Numbered from the stretch's first letter, positions 50,901 through 57,863 are shown. The stretch is DNA of 64,000 nucleotides from Candidatus Peregrinibacteria bacterium RIFOXYB2_FULL_33_20 (GCA_001788835.1 MFXK01000013.1:18922-82921), one strand, 5' to 3'. The notes: a model not told the origin generated them from the sequence alone. Translations and numbers: made by a program.

Positions 50901-53900
50901 TATTTTCTAGATCAGATATTTGTTCAATAGTGGTGATAAAATCAGACGGTTTTTGTGATAGATTAGTGGTATTTTCTGCGTAGGTATTAGCAAATGCGGT
51001 TTTTAGTTCATTGTTTACGCTTAATTGTTGTATTTCGTTTTTGTCATTAGTTACTCCTTGCGCTAAAGCAAAATTGTATACGTTAAGATTTTGATTGGAC
51101 TTAATATAATCAGTTAAAGTTTGTTGATGTCGAGGATTATTTTTGTCGAAACCGGTAGATGGAGAGGAAAGTAAATTTGCATTGATAACGGATCCTTCAA
51201 GCGCATGAGTAGCATAATACTGTTGAGCATATGTTATTGTTTCTTTGCCATAATCAGTATCAGGAGATGGACGGAAGGTTGGAGGTAACGCTGAATATTT
51301 ACTAGCATTAAATAAAGATCGTTGAGCTTGTTCCCAGGTCTCCAGTTGAACGGCTCGTTGGACATTTGTTATTGTGGCAATATATTCAGGCGATGTTTGT
51401 AAAGCTGGTTGTTTAGTAGTGAATAGGTAATAAGCTTTTGTTAAAGGTAAGATATCGTTAACATTTGAAGATATCGATACACAGGCTTGGAATTGTTCAG
51501 GTGATATTTTTAATTGCGTATTGTTAAATATAGTTGCAACCAGGTTCTCGTTTTTTATTTCAAACGGATTTAAATCTGTTCTGATACCACCATTCGCATC
51601 AAAAAAGTATTGATTATAAGCTGATTCAATAATATAAGCAGATTTTGCTCTGAATAAAGTTTCTTTTGCTTCGGCTGAATTTTTATCTTGAATTTTTGAA
51701 TATTGCTCCCAATATTTTTGTGTTGAAATATATCTTCGCGCTGAAGGAGATGAAAGAGTTTTAATCATTGAATTTTCTTGAACTGCCGGATTAATAATAT
51801 CTCTTAATGCCTGGTCTTGAGATGAAAGTTTTTCTGTAGATTTTATATTTAATGAGCCAAAAATTTGAGCTAATTCACTTGGATTGAAGTCTTGAGGTTT
51901 GTTTATAATTGGGGCATAGGCACTACCTTCTACATTCAATACAGTAAGTTGAGGTTTAGGATTTGAATCATTTGCTGGAGTGATTCTGATTATTAATGAT
52001 GTTTCATCGCTGAAGTAATAAACTCCTTTTAATAAGATAGTTCGAGGTTTGCTTGTGTCCACTTTAGGCATGTTTCTTAACGCTTCACTCAAATTATCAT
52101 AAGTTACAATAGTTTTTGTTAATAAGTTTTCTATTGCTGTTTGAGCGGTATCTTTGAGAATTTTGTTTTCTTGCTGGTCTTCAATCCCATTGTTAGCAAG
52201 TAATGCTTCTGTTAGTTTGTCTTCACTTGTGTTGCCCTGTTCGAAGAATTTAAGGGCATATTTATCACAATAGTCTTTGTACAAGGCTTGAATTTCTGTA
52301 TCGCTAATTTTCCCCTTTAAAATTTCAAATGGAAAACCTTGATCAAAAGTTCCTGTGATAAGATTTTTTAATTTTTCAGTATATAGTTTGTCTAAAACTT
52401 CATCAATTTTTCTTCCTTTTGTCGTGTCAAGACTAGCAATACTGATTACTGATTTTAATAGTTCATCTAATGTTTTTTTGTCTTTAATATCTTTAAATTT
52501 TTCTAATTGTTCTAATGTTATTTGGGTGAAGCCTTGTCTTAAAATATTATTTCCTTGTGCTTCAGAATCTATTTGTTGATTAAATACTTTGGTTGGAGTT
52601 AAACAGAATTTTGACCAAGTTAGATCTGATTTATTTCCTGAAATATATTTTTCTAAATTAGCTTTAGCTTCAGCAGTTAAACCATTTGTGTCAATTAAGT
52701 TAGAAGCAATTTGAGGTTCTATAATTGTTGCGTCTTGGCGAAGTTTTATTTCATCACTAATTTGGAATCCTTTTGAAGAAGATATAGCTTCTTTATAATG
52801 TTTTTCTGCTATGAATAAAACAAGGGAGGAGCCAGGTACAGTTTCTATATTTTTTGTGAAATTTGGGGCTAAATTAGGATTTTCCCATTGAGCTTCAGTA
52901 ATTTTTTGAAGTAAATTTACATTAAAAGTTTCAAAATCAGCCTTTTCTTGAATTAATGATTTAGCAAAATTTAAAGTTAAAAGTGAATCTAATTGAACAG
53001 AATTCCATATTTCTTCTAATGTTTGTCTTAAATCTACAATTTTCGCAATATTCTCAATTGCAGTTTTATTTTTTTCTATGAATTGATCAAATGTTTCTGT
53101 TGATTGAAGTTTAATTTTTCTATCCTCATCAGTAGTTGCAAGCTTTAGAGCTGGAGATTTATATAATTCTATTGCTGAAGTTACAGCATTATATGAAGTT
53201 TCGAGTTTTTCATATGATGCTATGTCATAATTATTATCAGGTTTTTTAGTTTGTTCAAATTTTCTCATTAAAGCTAGAATTGTTGGATTTTCTATTGTTC
53301 CAAAATTAATTTTTGCAATTAAAGTTTGTGCTTTTTCTGATGGAGTTGGTGGATATAGAGTTAATTTTAATTGTTCAATAATATTTTCTAAATTATCACT
53401 GAAATTAACTTTCTTTTCTGCAAGATATATTTCATATTTATTTCCAGTTGTTTTTGCGAATTTGTATGATTTGCCATCAGGTCCTTTTATCAATATAGAA
53501 TAATTTTTTGCTTTTCTTATAATTGCATCATTTTCTAGTAACATTATCAAAGATTGAAAAGATTCAACACTTGCACGTCCTTTTACAGCATCTTGTTCAC
53601 TGAATTGATGCCTCAAAATTCCAAGATCATTATTAAGAAGTGATGAAAGGGCTTGCTGTTCTCCTTGAATGGTAGTTTCTTTTCCTGATTGATTTTTAAT
53701 TATAAAAGTATCTGTAATTAAATTATCTTGAATATCTTTTGCCATTCTAAATTCTAGAACTTGGCTGTTAGATTGAAATTTTATAATTCTATTCTTTGCA
53801 CGATCTGGATCAAGAGCAAAATTTAATTGAGCTAAAACATCATTATAGTTTTCAATTCTTTCAGGAATATTTACTGAGATAACGTCTGCATCTGGAGCTT

Positions 53901-55587
53901 TGAGTAGTTTTTCTGTTAATCTGTCTTTGAGTTTATCTGTTCTGATACTAATATTCTGCAGAGCATCAGCAGGATTTTCTAATCTGTAAGGCAAATCTTT
54001 ATCAGTTTTTTTCAATATCCAAGTACCATTTGGACAAGAAATAAAGATAGTATATTTAAAATTTAAGCCATAGCGTGCAAATTGAGGTAGGATTTCATCA
54101 ACAAAATTATTTACATCTTTTTGACTATTTAAATTAGTATTGAGAGAAAATCGTTCAGGTTTGTTGAACAACGTTTCCAATGGTCCAGTACTCCACTCGG
54201 GGTTTGCATCGCCGATTTGTATTTGGAAAGCTTTTTGCGGGTGTTTGTAAGCTGCTATTTTGGTAATTTGTATTTGGACATTCTTGCCATTTTTATCTAG
54301 CATATAAAAAGGCAGGTTAATGTCTCGTGGCTCATTTGAAGTCCTTAAATAATTGAATTGCTCCAAGAAAGATCCAACATTTTTATTGGCGATTGATACT
54401 TGCTGGTTAAATTTAATAGTTTCAGGTGTGCCTGGGTAAAGTTCATATAAAAGTTCATCATATAATGATTTTGCCGCATCAATTTTTTTAATTTTTTGAT
54501 TATTGGAAGCGTTATATAAAATTGTGACCTGATCATTTTTTTCAATTCGGAAAAAAGCTTTAGTTCCTGAACGTACAGCTACAAAAGTGAAAGAATATTG
54601 TTTGAATTTAGTTAAAGCACCAATTTGAATACTGGCTTGGCTTAATTCGTCAGGATTTTTGATAGTTGATTTTAAAATATTTGGAGTAGAAAAAACCTCT
54701 CCCAAAGGATCAGCAGTATCAATAACCCGATTTAAATCTGGTCTCCATACTTTGAATCTAGTTGGTAGATTAGGATCAACTTTGATAGTCATAGTGAGCG
54801 CTTTACCCAAAGCGGTGGTGTATTTGATGATTAGTTTTTCATTTTCGAGTTGTATTAATTGGTCTTTAATACTACTCCATTGATTATATAATGATAATGC
54901 GGTGTTGATCGGATCACCTGTAGAGAAATTAAATTCTGGCAGTTTTAAATGTTCGGGTTTTTCGAAGGTGGAAGAGAAGGGAACAGGTTGTGCAGTAGTT
55001 TTATTTGCTGGAGCTTGAGGAGTTGTTTTAACAGACTCAGCAGCAGGTTTAGGTTGATTTTTTACAGGTGCAGAAGTTAGAGCTAAAGGATTAGATTTTA
55101 CATCAAAAACTTTATTAGCAATTTCTTTAGCAGTTTTAACATTTTGAATATTTGGAGATTTATTAGATTTAGCATCATCAAGGGATTGGATAGAGAAATC
55201 GAAAGAAGAGCCTTTAGAAGAGATTCTAACTAAGTACCAATTACCATCGGAAGCTTTAAAGAATCGATTAATATTTTTTTTATCTGATCTAATTTCATTA
55301 TTTATAGCATTTTTAAAAATTTCGGCAGAGGTAGCTAAAAGTTCAGAGAAAGAATTTTGACCAGTGATACCATCCAAATTTGGATTATCACTTCTCGCAT
55401 CCGCAATCCTTCTATCTTTTTCAACTTTTTTTACTCGATCATTGACTCCTTGTTCAATTGGATTTAATTCTGAGCCTCTGCTTCCAATTCCTTCACCTCC
55501 CTCAGCTGGGGAGGCTTTTTCAAACACCAGTTTCTTTTCTGTAAAAAATAAATTTGAGAACAAGAATCTTGCTTTTGTGTTTTTCAT
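38962..55587 (-). CDS. Giant 5541-aa multidomain protein, function unknown
   Basis: A single open frame of 16.6 kb. No classical signal peptide is visible; the N-terminus contains an SPAEGGEG stretch coded by a small GC-rich hairpin (55496-55514). After a Pro/Ala/Thr linker (175-205), several beta-type modules recur, marked by patterns like DGNWYLVRI, DGKSYKFAK and boundaries LYPGTPE / LYPPTPSEK. Long helical regions follow, with coiled coil near 3000-3290 (QIEANQSEITALQEQL) and near 3395. A Gly/Ala-rich amphipathic beta region (about 3815-3945; NALSGG-like and GVLGMGGSIGI) looks barrel- or sheath-like. The last 45 residues are Pro/Thr/Gly-rich. It heads the operon with the 2293-aa surface protein, suggesting a shared envelope or contact role. 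I cannot assign a family. Confidence 0.8.
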   Translation of the reverse strand: MKNTKARFLFSNLFFTEKKLVFEKASPAEGGEGIGSRGSELNPIEQGVNDRVKKVEKDRRIADARSDNPNLDGITGQNSFSELLATSAEIFKNAINNEIRSDKKNINRFFKASDGNWYLVRISSKGSSFDFSIQSLDDAKSNKSPNIQNVKTAKEIANKVFDVKSNPLALTSAPVKNQPKPAAESVKTTPQAPANKTTAQPVPFSSTFEKPEHLKLPEFNFSTGDPINTALSLYNQWSSIKDQLIQLENEKLIIKYTTALGKALTMTIKVDPNLPTRFKVWRPDLNRVIDTADPLGEVFSTPNILKSTIKNPDELSQASIQIGALTKFKQYSFTFVAVRSGTKAFFRIEKNDQVTILYNASNNQKIKKIDAAKSLYDELLYELYPGTPETIKFNQQVSIANKNVGSFLEQFNYLRTSNEPRDINLPFYMLDKNGKNVQIQITKIAAYKHPQKAFQIQIGDANPEWSTGPLETLFNKPERFSLNTNLNSQKDVNNFVDEILPQFARYGLNFKYTIFISCPNGTWILKKTDKDLPYRLENPADALQNISIRTDKLKDRLTEKLLKAPDADVISVNIPERIENYNDVLAQLNFALDPDRAKNRIIKFQSNSQVLEFRMAKDIQDNLITDTFIIKNQSGKETTIQGEQQALSSLLNNDLGILRHQFSEQDAVKGRASVESFQSLIMLLENDAIIRKAKNYSILIKGPDGKSYKFAKTTGNKYEIYLAEKKVNFSDNLENIIEQLKLTLYPPTPSEKAQTLIAKINFGTIENPTILALMRKFEQTKKPDNNYDIASYEKLETSYNAVTSAIELYKSPALKLATTDEDRKIKLQSTETFDQFIEKNKTAIENIAKIVDLRQTLEEIWNSVQLDSLLTLNFAKSLIQEKADFETFNVNLLQKITEAQWENPNLAPNFTKNIETVPGSSLVLFIAEKHYKEAISSSKGFQISDEIKLRQDATIIEPQIASNLIDTNGLTAEAKANLEKYISGNKSDLTWSKFCLTPTKVFNQQIDSEAQGNNILRQGFTQITLEQLEKFKDIKDKKTLDELLKSVISIASLDTTKGRKIDEVLDKLYTEKLKNLITGTFDQGFPFEILKGKISDTEIQALYKDYCDKYALKFFEQGNTSEDKLTEALLANNGIEDQQENKILKDTAQTAIENLLTKTIVTYDNLSEALRNMPKVDTSKPRTILLKGVYYFSDETSLIIRITPANDSNPKPQLTVLNVEGSAYAPIINKPQDFNPSELAQIFGSLNIKSTEKLSSQDQALRDIINPAVQENSMIKTLSSPSARRYISTQKYWEQYSKIQDKNSAEAKETLFRAKSAYIIESAYNQYFFDANGGIRTDLNPFEIKNENLVATIFNNTQLKISPEQFQACVSISSNVNDILPLTKAYYLFTTKQPALQTSPEYIATITNVQRAVQLETWEQAQRSLFNASKYSALPPTFRPSPDTDYGKETITYAQQYYATHALEGSVINANLLSSPSTGFDKNNPRHQQTLTDYIKSNQNLNVYNFALAQGVTNDKNEIQQLSVNNELKTAFANTYAENTTNLSQKPSDFITTIEQISDLENITTNTNQLSAVLNKLGEISFEYAKQQLASSPDLIDWKALTNETYFDSLPNDAKYKIFTAYALKWQELNTLELNTNRSRLTIAYGENLANSGVIGRTQLIKFKATAPVSMTSIDLDQQLSQAFQSNQPSINLSTNPDILHNELNKVITAQGLANASFTILNAKVGVEQNISENQPWQCVLRETNRTPILVRIKLEGTRASVKFTALDNQDYQTASFDITATQNEEKKYQFDVTEYAKLFFQNIQIFSPETQPADIQTVQLSMPATQETKPEKQGEMETQGLSVEAQIIPPNSLSWDILTYEADNNRSYFPGLESTLSEYLTDTEKTQIQDFKRGYKIIKDSEGKEQKIKVTDNLLNSKYQLAKTVILSIEKDLSEPDINKLGNTLTDDKGKKKTLEHFFRGPDGDFYDFDWILELETNEIPSRKVRDILQAELDAAWARYEGRASTEAQQALDTKTFGLDTTPESYKEIYHDENYIISIDAQGENYKISPTETLKAKSGEKNSALAQSVAKGLDQTFTGIPEYATYKEMLASKYPDPNEQDKQLGKTILRLVCANNAMHSTALGSTIGMQSLDIAAEDNLRINIPKFKPQAQSFFAEQLNISQRQPAKSPEVDLRAGTPDQKASLQEKAFRSEQDVTQLLREIYTIQVEAGHATQLSEANQQELEELDSQILEKQKQLIQWQSYGVYGDGYVAIQQLEFDIADLQRQKTDILAAKVPDYQYRLDKANNLLTSSPALKFLEQEYDGTEATSFTTKMRLIDNTYGQITVPREMFDQWGRVGRQAREEFEKNLQYANFGQNIKAIADQMFLSFNQLPSIISRGDNNTIELNDLLLLGFNSLQGSSGFFRGIWDGLERTASPVAEFKERMSIMEELKKLSLKPDPTNFKKSVKLLKACGIDYGRLPISTQKEIKAGRCYITEIADRYEKTNLFLENAYLLLNVFRKIFAHKADISTQESEEYYDIAYPLNREPSNHENYTLYGLGNTYSWYEFSPNQSRVEPTTADAAIAIIKKEIYKKHGVTDPKTADAEKRTVAELEFRKLMENPLLMRQKLQEVMGNQKNKTELDRILEVMQKDFAQDKEKYAKELQSAKRKIIEKISGSNDPQKDLKVARTEKLFIELSQKWTYEYYLNAVRQNRIVKERLRMNLKNLENISQIAGDFEGPYGYQDIITQTQTKLDPRLKTEESLGISKQAINKFINGLQSSTNPKISRSIIHYCQNNPDAILRAVAYTAHEDQWLDYGNQMWALSSVKLDSDINAAIASLNPLTQTVLHNMAFGKDIYRVLNDIPDFLMPKLVETIYKNKKCFRTRNPQKLSTSLSEERYAGAPDKDKAKLADILDIHASGPRISLSLARKVGAWLKKEEIEEASYQTSTYATEVRGYGDITADHEALYEFLTHHEGGAIVGFNKSLEQAFISMTIDRQRYIAQEKNKYLEIIRKKTQDINKWQLGLESSDDTTKKDLEEKITKAKKDIQKAQQKITEIDQKYQNKNPDYELETSAGLIGKFCEIWTLKSEEYRKKAIADVQAEISDHHTRLNNLNEQIDQQQTIIDAQNELLDSQFPQTQNMNFEDRIKFIDILKAYNNLSKKDQNKIKTQQDLIESYRQDIDRNLRALKEQKQIFENQQIFINAPNNAGLDEKISDLDKKISPIQSQIEANQSEITALQEQLVPNPTEINRLTKLNNELTTQLTNLKAQKSQLETQKQDVDTAQRDMSKAEKSIQYLQQNITELYCGRANNAEPTASVKTSFIQINEILGVSALDTSFDSSSIIFNAKRADDGTVAFTAPVQLESAMNFLQPIFESTDNNSSSQSTESETSLKDILEALKRAQDQLKSLNKAKNTENSAISALKQEINRIQNSQDSIDNSDRLRKHYDTELQTKLQLFRDDSEDKAINKIQKYFSEHADSRELFDVYSNLKPEEYEVLSRVAAKGTDNLRNIESAKHTIELISESFPEHPEIQESLLKIFEMANSQGQILKTETIWEYAKQLKAYYDKIKKGTPEPDYNAMVDKAFTSKTISKAVKEILPVINNSLINLKLAVNKSFEYFAHYSEDTNGSRRSQIGFSLTETLDNPNIKRIYTAYLPSNLQEKYANGEDPNLNSNKIANDWMDYCELTITDPEQAAQVFNDSPTLQALYTLINEKNALTAIFNQANKIPSPEAKTQYLGGVLFGTVYDYQSSLTEEQYQQLNSCYQIFGQQIPSREQLSQDWCDLRSQLKKDIKENIGTNAGEAWQNLICGNIDILGGLSHLGDLMAFELPTLELGEGPVKFRIKAQAPGLQSIQLNAEGELQLSKKDTLVISAGIATQIRSILSPNGIIGQNPAITPIEFAQAFGLHSGVEYTHAFNENSALSGGIDISAIGVSGHVETKLNAVTLFAKANIGVLGMGGSIGIMRQSLAEEAKKKFDNLQNSTQEYLAETSQNLQKEIQAQLLASSEAQSTLKEPNDAKILAESVTKKAMDLIMQSDETEFKLAMAKKEGPRWRGLEIGWQNGTPYFKILIDFGHKIETFRVFPPEAVSREILDTVTTGKLNRNRDIIAGFGWKISPELEQLQNNAMQRAKHRFSRADLPGVRLSSEGRPVVLASRSVNVGQGLQQKPRSLGSFNSYLDEYNEAVAESGLNFEKNQNCEPNKYEAKMNIQDADNALVEVWIDEPFKQYLRTDGPNFYLSFRSGYTPLISRNTIIYAAKNGGYVKHEIISIRFARIEEVRGFENFAEYLKKQNKKDVINENTANKFKKIGKDLNRLEKKANAKEREYEYPTDIFTYIDTINEDDLSKIFSEYFSFMGITINENEKQGDLKSYLKDKINNYILAISGNRLKDAKDILEESYFAAFYHLMAIESYRRETVPSLDYIMKHSSSYSLQYINGTNQTISDAMDIKNGDAKTEHDTIAAGIDQTTQVNGKSAMERELDLKAKLDLATELKELHTYDQHVIETLRYGGAEKIYEDIESMSVTNREYLLFLQTTAEKYKTDLATDKRKYTQEYFNFIKTKPQDLQETFENYKTFIKDINFSSRDQISTIFRANESNKIDPKKSLPTYVNELLGSQVYEALASTGIFKSVEKFYKSADNLTSVKTLFDKILYAVIKFGAKNKLIQNLNSCEYTEAGLQNYLSQNRDQFIARMPTIYHLLLEEKLGLIDPPSNTDQTALDEVQSELQKLINQANPSEKDQQGITALRQQEAKLIKQIQLYNLKQAFSLNNPEAFSQIQQRVNDLAKYLTPNEDHQFPIDKKFIEYQLLSDQQKKDLRLMTPALVGTKDKHGLEFLPEAKGLINIDKVLADTMIDIHNIDAYDPSTIMDVLYNYPGFISELNEAIKSNSLLKDEYNNGRYPTAAEREYLLSYIVYYTLRQTTKFIPAKCPGLVNRLDNNPTIAKENKENPEFGEQYNLSDMYDRAIGDLQLKTSEGNYTTAGKFLVNIMLNHPSIANLEESEKLAQANDLAQKVLNKITGVLRSDQSKLKAWLKQANSEDLETYMQLVENVQVLKITSYADPLSTEMQAAMAELSTFIQTKSPNMQVDLLGLNTSDPDWDSIVSTSVKNNRYSRSGARTLIHTDPDILSKFIFSDNYKKLWLDSGDSDFKTINDACLYFLSPIPETPELRTSRLDRTSSETLQAFNNQNIAQKTTEFNTQLEALMADKSITSAGDVMDIAIKLKTEPSLNEILKAYNHGSLLDKPLDDVLFSYILDKYKNTITNYDQIRKEYEMEKFAFDTFNSPLGAKLSATSSVSDFLEYFIPQHSGTEGQILQNLQNLRQTFYQPHLNQEAYRQNINQNLYGSNGITEEQLTSYNQALESFRSIIEMYRYCETLDIKSVPVENHGSITDPSKHYQISKITDAEIVDENLNVQYETLLKVKDTTNGYEYYLKPDASGGFVIFSPCTNLSTAISEKGGIYYKRVGISLQPDARIIAGKVGNQETIHELSEQSAEIQAKQFAVGGMVKLNQSFAPPPPTTVIEGQVAGNCEVGGTTGDPGATTTITPGDGVNPTNGPQ

Positions 55588-55801
55588 TTTTGTTTTGATA
55601 GTTGTATATATTCTTGTTATTTTACCAAATTTTAGAGAAATGAGCTTTAGACCTAACTTGTGTATAAAGTAAAAGAGTTGAGTGATATATCTTTAGAACA
55701 GATTTTTTATGTAAAAGTAAAGGAGTTATTTTTTTGTAAATATAAATTTGCAAATTTTTTAAAAAAATTTAATAATCATTTGTGTATGTTAGATAAATTT
55801 T

Positions 55802-56470
55802 ATGAAATTACCCGTCATCATCACCAATTCAAAAAATTATCATACTGGCTATGGTGAGGAAGGAATGAAGATCGTCCAGTTGCATAAAAAAATTGTTCAC
55901 GAATTAGGTATATCTATGGCCGTTGCCGTGCCAATTACAGATGTGCAAAATGTAGCTCGTTCTGTTAATATTCCAATTTTTGCCCAGCATATTGATCCTG
56001 TTGTTGCAGGGAAGGGAACAGGCAGTATTTTGGCGGAAGCGGTGAAAGAAGCCGGAGCATTTGGAACCCTGCTTAATCATTCAGAAAAAAGAATTCCTTT
56101 TGATGTTATTGATGCTTCAATTAAAAGAGCTAGAGAAGTTGGACTTTATACTGTTGTTTGTTGTGAATCTCCAGAAGAAGCTTTTGAAATTGCAAAATTA
56201 GATCCAGATTTAATTGCTTACGAACCACCAGAGCTTATTGGGGGAACTGTTTCTGTTGCAACAGCTAAGCCAGATGTGATTCGAAGAGTTGTAGAAATTG
56301 TTGGAGAAGATCATAAAATTTTGGTTGGAGCTGGAGTGAAGAATGCGGAAGATGTCAGAGTTTCTTTAGATTTAGGTGCTGTTGGAGTTTTATTGGCGTC
56401 TGGTGTTATGCAAGCAAAAGATCCAGAGTGGGTTTTACGAGATTTGGGGAAAGGGATGAGAAAATTTTGA
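55802..56470 (+). CDS. tpiA: Triosephosphate isomerase, short archaeal type
   Basis: Interconverts dihydroxyacetone phosphate and glyceraldehyde 3-phosphate. With 222 aa it is about 30 residues shorter than bacterial TIM and follows the archaeal pattern throughout: NSK at 9-11, PIFAQHIDPVVAGKGTGSI, TLLNHSEKRIP (catalytic His 93), YEPPELIGGTVSVATAKP (catalytic Glu 141) and ILVGAGVKNAEDVR...GVLLASGVMQAKDP. In bacterial enzymes the Glu motif reads AYEPVWAIGTG instead. The likely reading is transfer from Archaea or shared ancestry of this short type. The 214 bp upstream are AT-rich; ORF 55660-55857 there overlaps the start and shows no family features. Confidence 0.93.
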   Translation: MKLPVIITNSKNYHTGYGEEGMKIVQLHKKIVHELGISMAVAVPITDVQNVARSVNIPIFAQHIDPVVAGKGTGSILAEAVKEAGAFGTLLNHSEKRIPFDVIDASIKRAREVGLYTVVCCESPEEAFEIAKLDPDLIAYEPPELIGGTVSVATAKPDVIRRVVEIVGEDHKILVGAGVKNAEDVRVSLDLGAVGVLLASGVMQAKDPEWVLRDLGKGMRKF

Positions 56471-56500
56471 ATTTTGAATTCTTAATTTTGAATTAAAAGT
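56461..56500. repeat. AATTTTGAATT/AATTCTTAATT short repeat
   Basis: AATTTTGAATTTTGAATTC and CTTAATTTTGAATTAAAAG between tpiA and the next gene. The complementary words recur near 59508-59540 (AATTCAAAATTAAGAATT) and, in part, near 56860. It looks like a small AT-rich dispersed element. Confidence 0.45.
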
Positions 56501-56842
56501 ATGAAAGAGAATGTAATTAAAGAAAAATCTTTTAAATTTGCAATTTTAATAATAAATCTTTATCAAATTTTACAATCAAAAAATGAATTTATTATTTCAA
56601 AGCAATTATTAAGAAGTGGAACTAGTATAGGAGCTAATATAGAAGAAGCATTGGCTGGTTGTAGTAAAAAAGATTTTATAAATAAAATGTGTATAGCTTC
56701 AAAGGAAGCACGAGAAACAAATTATTGGTTGAAATTATTAACTGAAAGTAAATTAGTTGATTTAAACGTGAAGATTTATTTAGATGAGAGTTCAAGTATT
56801 ATTAATATTTTAACAAAAATAGTAAAATCCAGCTCAAATTAA
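56501..56842 (+). CDS. Four-helix-bundle protein (23S rRNA intervening-sequence family)
   Basis: A 113-aa protein matching the family first found in intervening sequences of 23S rRNA genes: KSFKFAILIINLYQIL, QLLRSGTSIGANIEEALAG, DFINKMCIASKEARETNYWLKLL. It forms a four-helix bundle that assembles as a pentamer in solved homologues. The function is unknown, possibly RNA- or protein-binding. It stands here as a normal gene, not inside an rRNA gene. The family is frequent in CPR genomes. Confidence 0.9.
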   Translation: MKENVIKEKSFKFAILIINLYQILQSKNEFIISKQLLRSGTSIGANIEEALAGCSKKDFINKMCIASKEARETNYWLKLLTESKLVDLNVKIYLDESSSIINILTKIVKSSSN

Positions 56843-56927
56843 TTTTATAATTATATTAATCCAAAATTCAAAATTTGCATTCCGTATTTATTCTTATGAC
56901 ATTTTCAGGGGAGTTTTAATCTTTGGC

Positions 56928-57863
56928 ATGATTCTCTATCATGTGTTTTTAAATTTGTATAAAGGATCAGTGAATTTGGCATTGTTTTATTGGGTGTCGG
57001 TCGGATTTATGTTGTTTCTTGGAATTATTTTAGGACAATTTTTAATAAAAAATCCGAGAAAAATATTATTTTTAGGCTTAAAATTATTGCTTATTTTTTT
57101 AGTTTTAAATTTTAGACTTTTTTTAAATTTTGGTTCTGTTGAAATTTTGAGAGCTTTAATTATTGGTGATCAGGCTAAACTTTCTTTTGAAATTTTATTG
57201 CCAATGACTTTGTTGATGTTGATGGTAGGAGGATTTATTTTGTGTCATCCCTGTAAAAACAGGGATCTTAAAGCGGGGCACAAAGATTCCTGCTGGAGTT
57301 TACCCCATACTTCGATATGGGGCAGGAATGACAATTGCTGTGTTTCAAAATTTCTGTTCCTCCTTCCTTATTGTATACTTTTTTTGTTCGATTTTAGTGG
57401 TTTGTATATTTACAATCTATATTTTATACTTTTTGGATTAAATGGATTATTCTTTGCTTTAAATTTCAATTTAGATGAAATCAAGAAAAGATTTTTTAAT
57501 CTTTCATTTTTTATTTTCAATTTTTCATTTTTAATTCTGAGTTTTGGTGTTTGTTATTTTATTGAACCTTTTCGATCTTTAGTTGTTTTGCAGGTTTTAT
57601 CATTATATTTTTTCTTATCATATTTTATTAGACAGAATTTATTTATTGTGAAAATTGGCCAGAATTCTTTATTTATTTATGTATTTCATATTTTTGTAAT
57701 TTATTTTTTGAAAAAATTTGAATATTTTCAGTTTAATGATATTTTTATGGTGCTAGGATTTTCGTTATTACTGCTGGTACTCTCATATTTGGTAAGTAGA
57801 GAAGTTTGTAAAATATTCCGTCGTAAGTATTATTCTGGTTTGTCTAGAATTTACTTGTTTTAG
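56928..57863 (+). CDS. Polytopic membrane protein, acyltransferase/DUF1624-like
   Basis: A protein of at least 311 aa with about eight to ten membrane segments. The frame stays open upstream of the first ATG and reads SYDIFRGVLIFG before MILYHVFLNL, which restores the D-x-x-RG start typical of acyltransferase-3/DUF1624 families. The true start is therefore upstream, perhaps at a non-ATG codon within 56855-56890. The C-terminal helix pair (GQNSLFIYVFHIFVIYFL) also fits those families, which transfer acyl groups to envelope sugars. Near residues 107-137 the frame runs through two palindromic repeats (HPCKNRDLKAGHKDSC...GRNDNCC), placed in a loop between helices. It may be active or decaying. 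Confidence 0.65.
   Translation: MILYHVFLNLYKGSVNLALFYWVSVGFMLFLGIILGQFLIKNPRKILFLGLKLLLIFLVLNFRLFLNFGSVEILRALIIGDQAKLSFEILLPMTLLMLMVGGFILCHPCKNRDLKAGHKDSCWSLPHTSIWGRNDNCCVSKFLFLLPYCILFLFDFSGLYIYNLYFILFGLNGLFFALNFNLDEIKKRFFNLSFFIFNFSFLILSFGVCYFIEPFRSLVVLQVLSLYFFLSYFIRQNLFIVKIGQNSLFIYVFHIFVIYFLKKFEYFQFNDIFMVLGFSLLLLVLSYLVSREVCKIFRRKYYSGLSRIYLF
57242..57330. repeat. Two GATTCC/GGAATGAC-type palindromes inside the acyltransferase gene
   Basis: First, GTCATCCCTGTAAAAACAGGGATC (57242-57265), which is the element in reverse orientation. Second, GATTCCTGC...GCAGGAATGAC (57283-57330) with an inner hairpin CCCCATA-CTTCGA-TATGGGG. Both are translated without breaking the frame. Confidence 0.8.

Noticed and set aside
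55660-55857. 65-aa ORF upstream of tpiA
   Set aside because: It overlaps the tpiA start in another frame and has AT-driven composition with no recognisable motif.
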